From Nocardioides aromaticivorans (GTDB lineage Bacteria > Actinomycetota > Actinomycetes > Propionibacteriales > Nocardioidaceae): a DNA stretch of 64,000 nt. Each line of letters opens with the position of its first letter. Position 1 is the stretch's first letter. The position numbers and the translations under genes are program-made. The stretch is taken from NCBI RefSeq assembly GCF_013408525.1, contig NZ_JACBZM010000001.1, positions 3,100,001 through 3,164,000 on the forward strand, given 5' to 3'. This document shows, piece after piece, positions 48,044 to 56,254 of this stretch. The notes under the pieces were generated by a model. It made no database searches, was not told the origin of the DNA, and saw only the letters and a program-made list of their open reading frames with translations.

Positions 48044-48810
48044 CAGCCCGCTCCCGCCATGGTCGCCATCGCCTCGTTGGCGAGCTCGACCAGGTGCTCG
48101 ACCGCACCCGGCAGCATCGGGAATGACATCCCGAGCAGCAGCAGGGTCAGCCCCACCTTCGCCGGGAACATCACGTTCAGCGCGTTGAGCTGCGGCGCGA
48201 CCTTGGTCAGCAGCGCGAGGGCGAGGTCGGCGACGAAGAGCACCGCGATCATCGGCAGCGCCATCTGCACGGCCACGGTGAAGAACATCGAGAACGCCGT
48301 CACCAGGACGCCGTCCCAGTCGGTGATGTCGGGCAGCCCGGTCAGGGGCAGGTACTTGAACGTGCTGAGCAGGCCGCCGATCACCAGCAGGTGGCCGCCG
48401 GTCGCGAGCAGCAGCACGGTGGCGAGCATCTGGTGGAAGCGGCCGAAGACGGTGTTCATGTTCATGCCGAGCGGGTCCCACGCGGAGGCGAGCGCGAAGC
48501 CGCCGAAGAGGTCGATCAGCGAGCCCGCAGCGCCGACGGCCGAGAAGAGCAGCATGGTCACGAAACCCATGCCCAGCCCGATCAGCGCCTGCGCGGTCGT
48601 CGCCAGGACCAGCTCCGGCGTCGTGGTCGGCAGCGTCGTCTCCGCCAGCATCGGTGCCATCGACAGCGACAGCCCCAGCGCCAGCACCACCTTCGCCATC
48701 GCGGGGATGCCCCGCGTCGAGAAGGGGGGTACGACGGCCAGCCACGCCACCACCCGCACCGACGCGAGCAGCAGGGCGGTCAGCGCCGCACCGTCCACGG
48801 AGAGCACCAC
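48043..48810 (-). CDS. fliR: Flagellar biosynthesis protein FliR
   Basis: 255 residues with six hydrophobic segments; PPFSTRGIPAMAKVVLALGLS and LIDLFGGFALASAWDPLG are conserved FliR stretches. Forms the export gate with FliP and FliQ. It lies between flhB and fliQ, the normal order. Confidence 0.95.
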   Translation of the reverse strand: MVLSVDGAALTALLLASVRVVAWLAVVPPFSTRGIPAMAKVVLALGLSLSMAPMLAETTLPTTTPELVLATTAQALIGLGMGFVTMLLFSAVGAAGSLIDLFGGFALASAWDPLGMNMNTVFGRFHQMLATVLLLATGGHLLVIGGLLSTFKYLPLTGLPDITDWDGVLVTAFSMFFTVAVQMALPMIAVLFVADLALALLTKVAPQLNALNVMFPAKVGLTLLLLGMSFPMLPGAVEHLVELANEAMATMAGAG

Positions 48811-48824
48811 GACGTCGTACCTCG

Positions 48825-49094
48825 TCAGACCAGCAGGTCCGGGAGGACCTCGAAGAGCTCCACCGTGAAGGCCATCAGGGTGTGCAGCATCCAGTTGCCG
48901 CAGAAGAGCAGCGCGATGCCGACGCCCACCAGCTTGGGGACGAAGGACAGCGTGAACTCCTGGATCTGCGTCATCGACTGGAACAGCGAGATCGCGAAGC
49001 CGATGACGAGCGAGGTCGCCAGGATCGGCGCCGACAGCTTGAGCGCCACCAGCATGGTCTTGAGGGCGATCTCGATGATCGCGGTGTCGGTCAT
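48825..49094 (-). CDS. fliQ: Flagellar biosynthesis protein FliQ
   Basis: 89 residues, two membrane helices. KTMLVALKLSAPILATSLVIGFAISLFQSMTQIQEFTLSFVPK is the full family pattern. Gate subunit with FliP/FliR. Confidence 0.95.
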   Translation of the reverse strand: MTDTAIIEIALKTMLVALKLSAPILATSLVIGFAISLFQSMTQIQEFTLSFVPKLVGVGIALLFCGNWMLHTLMAFTVELFEVLPDLLV

Positions 49095-49105
49095 GGCGTC
49101 ACCAC

Positions 49106-49885
49106 CTAGCCGCCGCCGTACGAGGCGACGAGGGACTTGATCACGAGCGCCCAGCCGTCGACCATCACGAAGAGCAGCAGCTTGAACGGCAGCGACACCA
49201 TCACCGGCGGCATCATCATCATGCCCAGGCTCATCAGCGCCCCGCTCACGACGATGTCGATGACGAGGAACGGGATGAAGATGATGAAGCCGATGATGAA
49301 CGCGTCCTTGAGCTCCGAGAGCACGAAGGCCGGGATCAGCGTCGCCGTCGAGACCTCCGTGCGGTCGTCGGGCAGGTCGCGGTCCGCGACGCTGGTCAGG
49401 AGCATCAGCTCGTCGTCGTCGGTGTTGTCGAGCATGAACGCGCGCAGCGGCTCCATGCCGTCGTGGAAGGCCGCCGACGTGGTCTTGTCCCCGTTGAGAT
49501 AGGGCTGCACCCCGGCGTCGTTGATGTCGCCGAGGACCGGGCCCATGATGAACAGGCTCAGGAAGAGCGCGAGGCCGGCCAGCACCTGGTTGTTCGGTGT
49601 CTGCTGGAGGCCGAGCGCGTTGCGGGTCAGGCCCAGCACCACGAGGATCTTGGTGAAGCTGGTGCAGGTCAGCACGATCGCCGGCAGCAGGCTCAGCAGG
49701 GTCAGCGCGAGGAAGACGACGAGGCTGTTGCTCGGCTTGTCGGTCAGCCCGGTCAGGTCGATCTGCACGGAGCTGTCGGTCCCGGGACCCTTCGGGCCGC
49801 CGGGCCCCTTCGGGTCCGCCATCGCCAGCGCGAGGTGGTGGACCACGTGCTGGGCGACGTGGGGGACGTGCTGGGCGAGGGTCAC
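49106..49885 (-). CDS. fliP: Flagellar biosynthesis protein FliP
   Basis: 259 residues. LLPAIVLTCTSFTKILVVLGLTRNALGLQQTPNNQVL and FIIGFIIFIPFLVIDIVVS are diagnostic. The N-terminus carries a His- and Gly/Pro-rich stretch (HVPHVAQHVVHHLA, DPKGPGGPKGPGTD) in place of a clear signal peptide, so the true start might be later (Met22). Overlaps fliO by 4 bp. Confidence 0.95.
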   Translation of the reverse strand: MTLAQHVPHVAQHVVHHLALAMADPKGPGGPKGPGTDSSVQIDLTGLTDKPSNSLVVFLALTLLSLLPAIVLTCTSFTKILVVLGLTRNALGLQQTPNNQVLAGLALFLSLFIMGPVLGDINDAGVQPYLNGDKTTSAAFHDGMEPLRAFMLDNTDDDELMLLTSVADRDLPDDRTEVSTATLIPAFVLSELKDAFIIGFIIFIPFLVIDIVVSGALMSLGMMMMPPVMVSLPFKLLLFVMVDGWALVIKSLVASYGGG

Positions 49886-50334
49886 GACGCCCGCTTCCCG
49901 CTGACCGCGGCGAAGGTCTGCTTCCAGGTCTGCGCGGACAGCAGCGACCCGGCGAGCGGTCCCTCGTCGGTCCGCGCCGCCTTCGCGACCTGCGGCGCGT
50001 CGGGGGACTCCTCGTCACCGGGTACGACGTCCAGCGCGTCCGCCGTGAGGTCGAGGCCGACCTCGTCCGGCTCCACCTCGGCGAGCAGGGTGACCTGCTG
50101 CTCGGTGGTGCCGAGGACCAGCACGCGGGTGCCGACGGCGACGACGGCGACGCCCTGGCCGCGGCCCAGCGCCTGGCGGTGGACGACCTGGATGGCCGCG
50201 CCGTTCGTCGTACGGAAGCGTCGGCCGGCGAACCGGGCGATCAGGAGCAGCAGACCGACGACGACGGCGAGTGATCCGAGCAGCCGGAGGAGCAGGCCGC
50301 CGATGCTCGGGTCGGCGGCGGAGAGGGCCAGCAT
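49882..50334 (-). CDS. fliO: Flagellar biosynthesis protein FliO
   Basis: 150 residues. One membrane helix (LLLRLLGSLAVVVGLLLLIARF) is followed by IQVVHRQALGRGQGVAVVAVGTRVLVLGTTEQQVTLL, the small SH3-like FliO domain. Assists FliP assembly. The C-terminal 60 residues are variable. Confidence 0.88.
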   Translation of the reverse strand: MLALSAADPSIGGLLLRLLGSLAVVVGLLLLIARFAGRRFRTTNGAAIQVVHRQALGRGQGVAVVAVGTRVLVLGTTEQQVTLLAEVEPDEVGLDLTADALDVVPGDEESPDAPQVAKAARTDEGPLAGSLLSAQTWKQTFAAVSGKRAS

Positions 50335-50339
50335 CGCGG

Positions 50340-51143
50340 TCAGGCCGTGGCCGCGGCGTCGAGGATCTCGGTGACGCGCAGGCCGAAGTCCTCGTCGACG
50401 ACGACTACCTCGCCGCGAGCGACGAGGCGGCCGTTGACCAGCAGGTCGGCCGGGCTCCCGGCGGCGCGGTCCAGCTCGAGGACGGCGCCGGGCGTGAGCG
50501 CGAGCAGGTCGCGCACGGTCATCCGGGTGCGGCCCAGCTCGACGGTCACCTCCATGTCCACGCCGTGCAGCAGCTCCAGCCCCCGCGGTACGACGGCCGC
50601 GGGCCCGGTCCCGAAGGCGGGCACGAACGGCTCGGGAGCAGCGGCCGGCTCGACCGGCGCGGCCACCGCCTCGGCGGCGGGGTCGGCCGTGATCGGCTCG
50701 CGCGCCCCGGCGAGGGTCGTTGCGGGCACGAGGACCGCACCAGCGATCCCGGTGCCGATCAGCGGGACGGTGCTGAACTCCCCGCCCAGCACGGCGGCGA
50801 TGTCGAAGTCGTCGGCCTCCAGGTCGAGGGTGCTCGCGGCGCGGGCCCGGGCGCCGAGCCGGTGGGCGGCCGCGTCCAGCGCGGGCTGCACCGCAGCGGC
50901 GACCTCGAGGCCGCCGAGCGGGCTGGAGGCGAGCGCGTCGACCAGCTCGCGGCCGACGAGGACCGCGACGACACCGGGCACGCCGCCGTCGAGCTCGGCG
51001 ACCGCACCGCCGGCGAAGGCCGCCGCGACGTGCGGCGAGCCGGGCTGGACGGGGCCGAGCACCAGCGGGCTGACCGACGGCAGGACGGCGGCTGCGGCCT
51101 CGGCGACGGCCTCGGCGAGGGCCTCGGGGGTGGTGGCGGTCAT
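50340..51143 (-). CDS. fliN: Flagellar motor switch protein FliN (FliY-like, two-domain)
   Basis: 267 residues, about twice the length of enterobacterial FliN. The C-terminal 75 residues form the SpoA domain (MEVTVELGRTRMTVRDLLALTPGAVLELD, VNGRLVARGEVVVVDEDFGLRVTEI). The N-terminal part (about 1-150) resembles a CheC/FliY-like domain without obvious phosphatase motifs. A Pro/Ala linker joins them. C-ring component. Confidence 0.9.
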   Translation of the reverse strand: MTATTPEALAEAVAEAAAAVLPSVSPLVLGPVQPGSPHVAAAFAGGAVAELDGGVPGVVAVLVGRELVDALASSPLGGLEVAAAVQPALDAAAHRLGARARAASTLDLEADDFDIAAVLGGEFSTVPLIGTGIAGAVLVPATTLAGAREPITADPAAEAVAAPVEPAAAPEPFVPAFGTGPAAVVPRGLELLHGVDMEVTVELGRTRMTVRDLLALTPGAVLELDRAAGSPADLLVNGRLVARGEVVVVDEDFGLRVTEILDAAATA

Positions 51144-52066
51144 GGGGTCTCCTCGGGCGTGGTGACGATGAGCGCGGCCAGTCGCTGGCCGCGGGCTCCG
51201 GGGGTGGCGTGGGCGAAGGTGCTGCCGTCGACGCAGACGTCGAGCGGTGCGGACGCGGGGTGCTCCAGGCGGACCACCGAGCCGGGCTCGAGCGCGGCGA
51301 GCACGCCCGGGTCGAGCGTGATCGGGCGGAAGCGGACGGCGACGGACACCGGCACCCGGTTGAACTGCTCGTGCAGCAGCTGCGCCGACTGGGCGCGCTG
51401 GGCGCGCTCGCGGTCGGACATCGCGCCGCTGCCGGACGCGTTGGCGAGGTGGGGGAGCAGGCCGCTGAACGGCAGGCAGACCGACATCTGGTGGGCGCGC
51501 TCGCCGATGCGCAGCTCGAGGCTGACCACGACCATCACGTCGGCGGCGGCCGCGACCTGCGCGAACTGCGGGCTGTACTCGATCCCGCTGACGACGGGCT
51601 CCAGCGCGACCAGGCCCTCCAGCGAGTAGCGCATCTCCCCGAGCAGCCGCTCGACGAGGCCGCTGATGACGCCGTCCTCGATCTCGGTCAGCGGGCGGTC
51701 GGGCTGCTCGTCGGAGCCCGGCCCGCCGAGCATGTGGTCGAGGCAGGACATCGTCGCGAACAGCGGGATCTCCAGCACGCCGGTGCCCGGGATCGGGTCG
51801 GCGGTGAAGAGGGTCATGTACGTCGACGGGCCGAGGCTGTCGACGTACTCCGCATAAGTGCGCTGCTCGATGCCGACGAGGGCCACCGTGCAGACCGTGC
51901 GCAGCGAGCTCGTGAAGACGGTCGTGGCCTGGCGCGCGAAGCCGTCGAAGCCCAGCTGCAGGGTGCGCTGGTGCTCGCGGCTGAGCTGGATCGGCCGACG
52001 GAAGTCGTACGGCGTCGGCTCGGTCGTGCGCGCACGACGCCGGGGCCGTTGCGGGGCGAGGGTCAC
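51140..52066 (-). CDS. fliM: Flagellar motor switch protein FliM
   Basis: 308 residues. Conserved LSREHQRTLQLGFDGFARQATTVFTS, GTGVLEIPLFATMSCLDHMLGGPG and a C-terminal SpoA domain (VPVSVAVRFRPITLDPGVLAALEPGSVVRLE). The N-terminal CheY-binding motif seen in enterobacteria (LSQxEIDALL) is missing; the protein opens with a basic RRRARTTE stretch instead. C-ring component. Confidence 0.94.
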   Translation of the reverse strand: MTLAPQRPRRRARTTEPTPYDFRRPIQLSREHQRTLQLGFDGFARQATTVFTSSLRTVCTVALVGIEQRTYAEYVDSLGPSTYMTLFTADPIPGTGVLEIPLFATMSCLDHMLGGPGSDEQPDRPLTEIEDGVISGLVERLLGEMRYSLEGLVALEPVVSGIEYSPQFAQVAAAADVMVVVSLELRIGERAHQMSVCLPFSGLLPHLANASGSGAMSDRERAQRAQSAQLLHEQFNRVPVSVAVRFRPITLDPGVLAALEPGSVVRLEHPASAPLDVCVDGSTFAHATPGARGQRLAALIVTTPEETP

Positions 52067-52195
52067 GACTGGCCCATCGTCGGAGCGCGGGGTGACCTGA
52101 GGGGTCGCCCCGGCACCGGACGGTCAGGGTCCCGTGGTCCCGAATGACTACGGAGGGTCCCGGGGACGGTCCCGGGCCGGTGGCCGGTCGGCCGG

Positions 52196-52633
52196 CTACT
52201 GGGTCACGAACTCGGTGAAGTACACGTCCATCACGTCGCCGTGGTAGCGGTGCTCCAGCTCCTCCTCCAGCTCCTTGCGCAGCTTCTCGCGCGCCCCCGG
52301 GTTGTTCACCTCGGCGACGGGGAGCCCGCTGAAGATGCCGATCGCGGCGTCCATCGCCTGGCTGCCGTCGGCCTCGTGCGCGCTCGTGGTGAGCTGCAGG
52401 GCCATGCCCAGGCGCAGGTAGTGGCCGCCGGAGAGGTTCACCTGGATCGCCTCCAGGGGCATCACCTCGCCCGGCTGCGGCTTGCTCGGGCCGGAGGGCT
52501 TGAGGAAGAAGAACCAGCCGGCGCCGGCGGCGACGGCGAGCACGAGCACGCCGACGACCAGCATCTTCGCCTTGCCCTTCGGGGCCGGGGCGTCGGTGGG
52601 CGCGGTCGGGCTCGGGGCGATGGTGGTGCTCAC
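52196..52633 (-). CDS. fliL: Flagellar basal body protein FliL
   Basis: 145 residues from GTG 52633. One membrane helix (MLVVGVLVLAVAAGAGWFFFL) after a Pro/Thr-rich leader, then IQVNLSGGHYLRLGMALQL and MDVYFTEFVTQ at the end, as in FliL. Supports stator function around MotAB. A 129-bp gap to fliM may hold an internal promoter; I see no clear boxes. Confidence 0.92.
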   Translation of the reverse strand: MSTTIAPSPTAPTDAPAPKGKAKMLVVGVLVLAVAAGAGWFFFLKPSGPSKPQPGEVMPLEAIQVNLSGGHYLRLGMALQLTTSAHEADGSQAMDAAIGIFSGLPVAEVNNPGAREKLRKELEEELEHRYHGDVMDVYFTEFVTQ

Positions 52634-53649
52634 GGGAGCTCCTCTCGGGTGGTGGCGGGGCGGCCCGCTGCCGTGGGACCGGCTTCGCCCGTGCGGCGGT
52701 CGGCCGCGCTGGTGTCGGGGTCGTCGAGGCCGGCCTCGCGGCGGATCTCGTCGTACGCATCGCTCATCAGCGCCCGGGTCTCGGCGGGGGCCTGGCTCAG
52801 GACCACGATGTCGACGCGCTTGTTGACCTTCTGGGAGCCGGCCCGCGCGGGGTCCACGAGCGGCTTGGTGTGGCCGAAGCCGGTGGCGCGCAGGCGTCCG
52901 GCCCGGATGCCGTGGACCTCCTCGAGCCGGCGCAGCACGTGCACGGCCCGGGCGAGCGAGAGCTCCCAGTCGGTCGGGTAGTACTTCGGCTTCACCTTCT
53001 CCTGGTTGGTGTGGCCGTCGAGCTCGACCGGCTCCGTCAGCTCGGCGAGCACCGGCGCCAGGGTGTCGACCACCCGGCGGCCGCGCTCGGTCAGCTCGGC
53101 GACGTTCGGCTCGAAGACGACGTGCTCGGACACCAGGCTGACGACCAGGCCGCGGTCGTCGATCGTGGCGCGGACGTCGTCGCGCAGACCCTGCTTGCGC
53201 AGCGCCTTGTCGATGCGCCCCCACACCTTCAGCAGCCGGTCGACCTCGACCTTCGCCTCGCCCGAGGCGCGTTCGTTCCGCAGCCGGTCGGACTCCTGGA
53301 GGACCTTGGTCATCGTCTCGCGCTGCGACTCCGGGACCTGCGCCAGCAGCATCTCGTACGACGCATCGCCAGGCTCGTTCACGCCCTCGGAGTTGCTGAC
53401 CGGGCTGGCGCCGTTGAGGATCGAGTCCTCGCGGCCGAACCCGACGGCGAGCCCCTCCTTGAGCTGCTCGTACTTCTTCTCGTCGACGGTCGACATGGCG
53501 AACATGACGATGAACAGCACCATCAGCAGGGTCACCATGTCGGCGTACGTCACGAGCCAGCGCTCGTCGGCGTGGGCCTCGCCGTGGTCGTCGTCGTGGT
53601 GGTGCCGCTTGCGGGGCGGTCCGTGCCCCTTGCTGGCTCCGGCGGACAT
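52630..53649 (-). CDS. motB: Flagellar motor stator protein MotB
   Basis: 339 residues. A His/Asp-rich leader is followed by WLVTYADMVTLLMVLFIVMF, where Asp37 is the proton-carrying residue, and by a plug region. The OmpA-like peptidoglycan-binding domain holds ELDGHTNQ, WELSLARAVHVLRRL and NKRVDIVV. Overlaps motA stop. With MotA it forms the stator. Confidence 0.96.
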   Translation of the reverse strand: MSAGASKGHGPPRKRHHHDDDHGEAHADERWLVTYADMVTLLMVLFIVMFAMSTVDEKKYEQLKEGLAVGFGREDSILNGASPVSNSEGVNEPGDASYEMLLAQVPESQRETMTKVLQESDRLRNERASGEAKVEVDRLLKVWGRIDKALRKQGLRDDVRATIDDRGLVVSLVSEHVVFEPNVAELTERGRRVVDTLAPVLAELTEPVELDGHTNQEKVKPKYYPTDWELSLARAVHVLRRLEEVHGIRAGRLRATGFGHTKPLVDPARAGSQKVNKRVDIVVLSQAPAETRALMSDAYDEIRREAGLDDPDTSAADRRTGEAGPTAAGRPATTREELP

Positions 53650-54416
53650 CAGGCGGCCTCCGCCTCGGCGCTGGTGGTCAGCAGGGAGCGCAGCTTCTCC
53701 GCGACCAGGCGCGGGTTCGCGCCGGACTGGATGGCGGCGACGCCCTCGACCGCGAGCTCCATCCGGGCCGCCTCGAGCTCACCGATCCGCTTGAGCCGGT
53801 TCGAGATCGGCAGCCACACCACGTTGGCGGACATGACGCCCCACAGGGTCGCGACGAACGCGCCGGCGATCAGGTGGCCGAGCTCCTCCGGCGACGCCAG
53901 GTTCTCGAGCACGTGCACCAGGCCCATGACGGTGCCGATGATGCCGATCGTCGGGGCGTAGCCGCCGGCGTCGCTGAAGAACTTCGCCGCCTGCTTGTCG
54001 TCGCGCTTCTTCGCGCGCAGCTCGGCCTCGAGGATGTCGCGGACGTCCTCGGGGTCGGTGCCGTCGATGGCCATGGTGACGCCCTTGACCAGGAACGGGT
54101 CGTCGATCTCGCGCAGGCTGTCCTCGAGCGCCAGCAGGCCCTCGCGGCGGGCCCGCTCGGCGAGGGTCACGACCTGCGGCACGAGCGTCTCGGCCGGCTC
54201 GACCGAGCCGGTCATCGCCCGCTTCACGTTGCCCACGGCGGCCTTCGCGTCGGCCATCGTGCCGCCGGCGACGGTCACCATGACCGTCGTACCGAGCACC
54301 AGGAGCATCGGCGGCAGCAGGATGAGGCTCATCGGGTTGCCGCCCTCGAGCACGTTGGCGCCGACGATGATCACCAGGCCGAGGACGATCCCGACCGGCG
54401 TGGCGATGTCCTTCAC
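53649..54416 (-). CDS. motA: Flagellar motor stator protein MotA
   Basis: 255 residues from GTG 54416. Four membrane segments; GGYAPTIGIIGTVMGLVHVLENL and FVATLWGVMSANVVWLPISNRLK carry the conserved helices 3 and 4. The cytoplasmic loop contains LVPQVVTLAERARREGLLALE. Coupled to flbD and motB by overlaps. Confidence 0.96.
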   Translation of the reverse strand: MKDIATPVGIVLGLVIIVGANVLEGGNPMSLILLPPMLLVLGTTVMVTVAGGTMADAKAAVGNVKRAMTGSVEPAETLVPQVVTLAERARREGLLALEDSLREIDDPFLVKGVTMAIDGTDPEDVRDILEAELRAKKRDDKQAAKFFSDAGGYAPTIGIIGTVMGLVHVLENLASPEELGHLIAGAFVATLWGVMSANVVWLPISNRLKRIGELEAARMELAVEGVAAIQSGANPRLVAEKLRSLLTTSAEAEAA

Positions 54417-54736
54417 GGGGTCACTCCTCGCTGGCGGTCGGTGCGGTCGGGCGTGCGGCCGGTGCGCTCGGTGCGCTCGGGCAGGGGTACGGCGGTCAGG
54501 CGCGTCGGGCGCGGCCGCACCGGCGGCAGCGTGGCGGCGTCCGGCAGCGCGGCCCGCGCGACGATGGCGGCGCGGTAGTCGACGACGGCCGCGAGCACCT
54601 CGTCGAGGGACTCCGACACGAGGTACTTCGTGCCGTCCACCAGGGTCACCACCGTGTCGGGGGTGCAGTCCACGCGTTCGACGAGGTCCGCGTTCAACAG
54701 GAACGTGGTCCCCGAGAGTCGGGTCAGCGAGATCAC
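54413..54736 (-). CDS. flbD: FlbD-family flagellar protein
   Basis: 107 residues from GTG 54736 with GGAGG upstream. The first 60 residues (ISLTRLSGTTFLLNADLVERVDCTPDTVVTLVDGTKYLVSES) are the FlbD domain found between flgE and motA in many Gram-positive clusters. The tail is basic and Arg/Thr-Pro-rich. Exact function is unsettled. Confidence 0.9.
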   Translation of the reverse strand: MISLTRLSGTTFLLNADLVERVDCTPDTVVTLVDGTKYLVSESLDEVLAAVVDYRAAIVARAALPDAATLPPVRPRPTRLTAVPLPERTERTGRTPDRTDRQRGVTP

Positions 54737-54860
54737 CGCGGCACCTCCGTGTGCAACTGGTCGAGCGGTCGAGCGGTCGTGCCGTCCGTGGCACTCCGCC
54801 GGTTCCATCGGCCGGACGGGTGCGGGTCTGAGCGGTGGACGCAGGCTGGGCCCTAACGAC

Positions 54861-55709
54861 TCAGCGCTTGATGTTGACGAGCTCCTCGAGCACCTGGTCG
54901 CTGGTCGTGATCACCCGCGAGCTGGCCTGGAAGCCGCGCTGGGCGAGGATCAGGTTGGTGAACTCGGCGGACAGGTCGACGTTGGACATCTCCAGTGCAC
55001 CGGCCATGATCTGGCCGCGCTGGCCCTGGCCGGCGACGCCGAGCTGGACGGCGCCGGAGTTGGCGGACTCGCGGAAGGCGGTGTCGCCGATCTTCTCCAG
55101 GCCCATCGGGTTGGTGAAGTCGGCGACGGCGAGCTGGCACACGTCGCGCTGGACGCCGTCGGAGAAGACGCCGCGGACCTTGCCGTCGGCCGCGATCGAG
55201 TACGACGTCAGCTCGACGCCCGGCGGCAGCGAACCGTCGATCATGTGCAGGTCGACGTCGACCGGCGCACCCGTCGGCAGGCCGGCGGCGTCGAGGGCGT
55301 AGCCCTGCACCCGCATGCCGTTCGGCGCCACCAGCACGCCGGTCTGGTCGAAGGTGAACGCACCCGCGCGGGAGTAGACGTTCTCCGCGCCGTCGCGCAG
55401 CACGAAGAAGCCGTCGCCCTGCAGCATGATGTCGGTCGGCCGGCCGGTGAGCTGCGCCGAGCCCTGGCCGAAGTTGGTCGACGTGGCGGCGAGCTGCACG
55501 CCCAGGCCGATCTGGATCGGGTTGGTGCCACCGCGCTCGGCGTTGCCGCCCGACGCCGCGGTCAGCATCTGGCTGAGCGTGTCGGAGAAGACGGTGGTGC
55601 TCGCCTTGAAGCCGGTGGTGTTGGCGTTGGCGATGTTGTTGCCGGTGACGTCGAGCATGGTCTGGTTGACGCGGAGGCCGGAGATGCCGGCGAAGAGCGA
55701 ACGAAGCAT
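54861..55709 (-). CDS. flgE: Flagellar hook protein FlgE (short form)
   Basis: 282 residues. N-terminal rod/hook motif MLRSLFAGISGLRVNQTMLDVTGNNIANANTTGFKAS and C-terminal EMSNVDLSAEFTNLILAQRGFQASSRVITTSDQVLEELVNIKR are both intact. It is shorter than the 400-residue enterobacterial hook but its position after flgD supports FlgE rather than FlgF/G. Confidence 0.92.
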   Translation of the reverse strand: MLRSLFAGISGLRVNQTMLDVTGNNIANANTTGFKASTTVFSDTLSQMLTAASGGNAERGGTNPIQIGLGVQLAATSTNFGQGSAQLTGRPTDIMLQGDGFFVLRDGAENVYSRAGAFTFDQTGVLVAPNGMRVQGYALDAAGLPTGAPVDVDLHMIDGSLPPGVELTSYSIAADGKVRGVFSDGVQRDVCQLAVADFTNPMGLEKIGDTAFRESANSGAVQLGVAGQGQRGQIMAGALEMSNVDLSAEFTNLILAQRGFQASSRVITTSDQVLEELVNIKR

Positions 55710-55738
55710 GGTGGTTCTCCTTCTTGGGTCAGGCTGGG

Positions 55739-56236
55739 TCAGGCGGTGGTGGACGGGGTACCACTAGGTGGCACGTAGGTGCCACCACTGCTGGTGGTGG
55801 GCGCCTTGATCGTGGGTGCGTCGCCGACGCTGATCACGTCGGTGATCGGGACCTGCTTGCCGTCGACGCTGAGGACGGGACCGCTGGCGAGGTAGGTGGT
55901 GCCCTGCACCTTGCCGCTCTGCTCGGCGCCCGCGTCGTCGTACCAGCGCACGGTCTGGCCGATCAGCGAGCTCGCGCCGAACGCCAGCTGCGTGCTGAGC
56001 AGCATCGCGGACTGGTCGGCGACGTCCTGCATCTTCTCCAGGGCCGTGAACTGCGCGGTCTGGGCGAGGAACTGCGAGGAGTCGGTGGGGTTGAGCGGGT
56101 CCTGGTACTTCATCTGGGCGACCATCAGCTGCAGGAACATGTCCTTGTCGCCGCTCGTCGCGGTGGGCGCGGTCCCTCCGGTGCTGGCTGCTCCGGTGAC
56201 GCCGTAGCTGACGCCCTCGGTGGATCCGATCGACAT
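55739..56236 (-). CDS. flgD: Flagellar hook-capping protein FlgD
   Basis: 165 residues. DMFLQLMVAQMKYQDPLNPTDSSQFLAQTAQFTALEKMQ is the conserved N-terminal cap domain. The C-terminus is short, with a Ser/Thr/Pro tail and no FlnI-like fold visible. Guides hook assembly. Confidence 0.94.
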   Translation of the reverse strand: MSIGSTEGVSYGVTGAASTGGTAPTATSGDKDMFLQLMVAQMKYQDPLNPTDSSQFLAQTAQFTALEKMQDVADQSAMLLSTQLAFGASSLIGQTVRWYDDAGAEQSGKVQGTTYLASGPVLSVDGKQVPITDVISVGDAPTIKAPTTSSGGTYVPPSGTPSTTA

Positions 56237-56254
56237 GGTGCCTCCTGGTGGTGG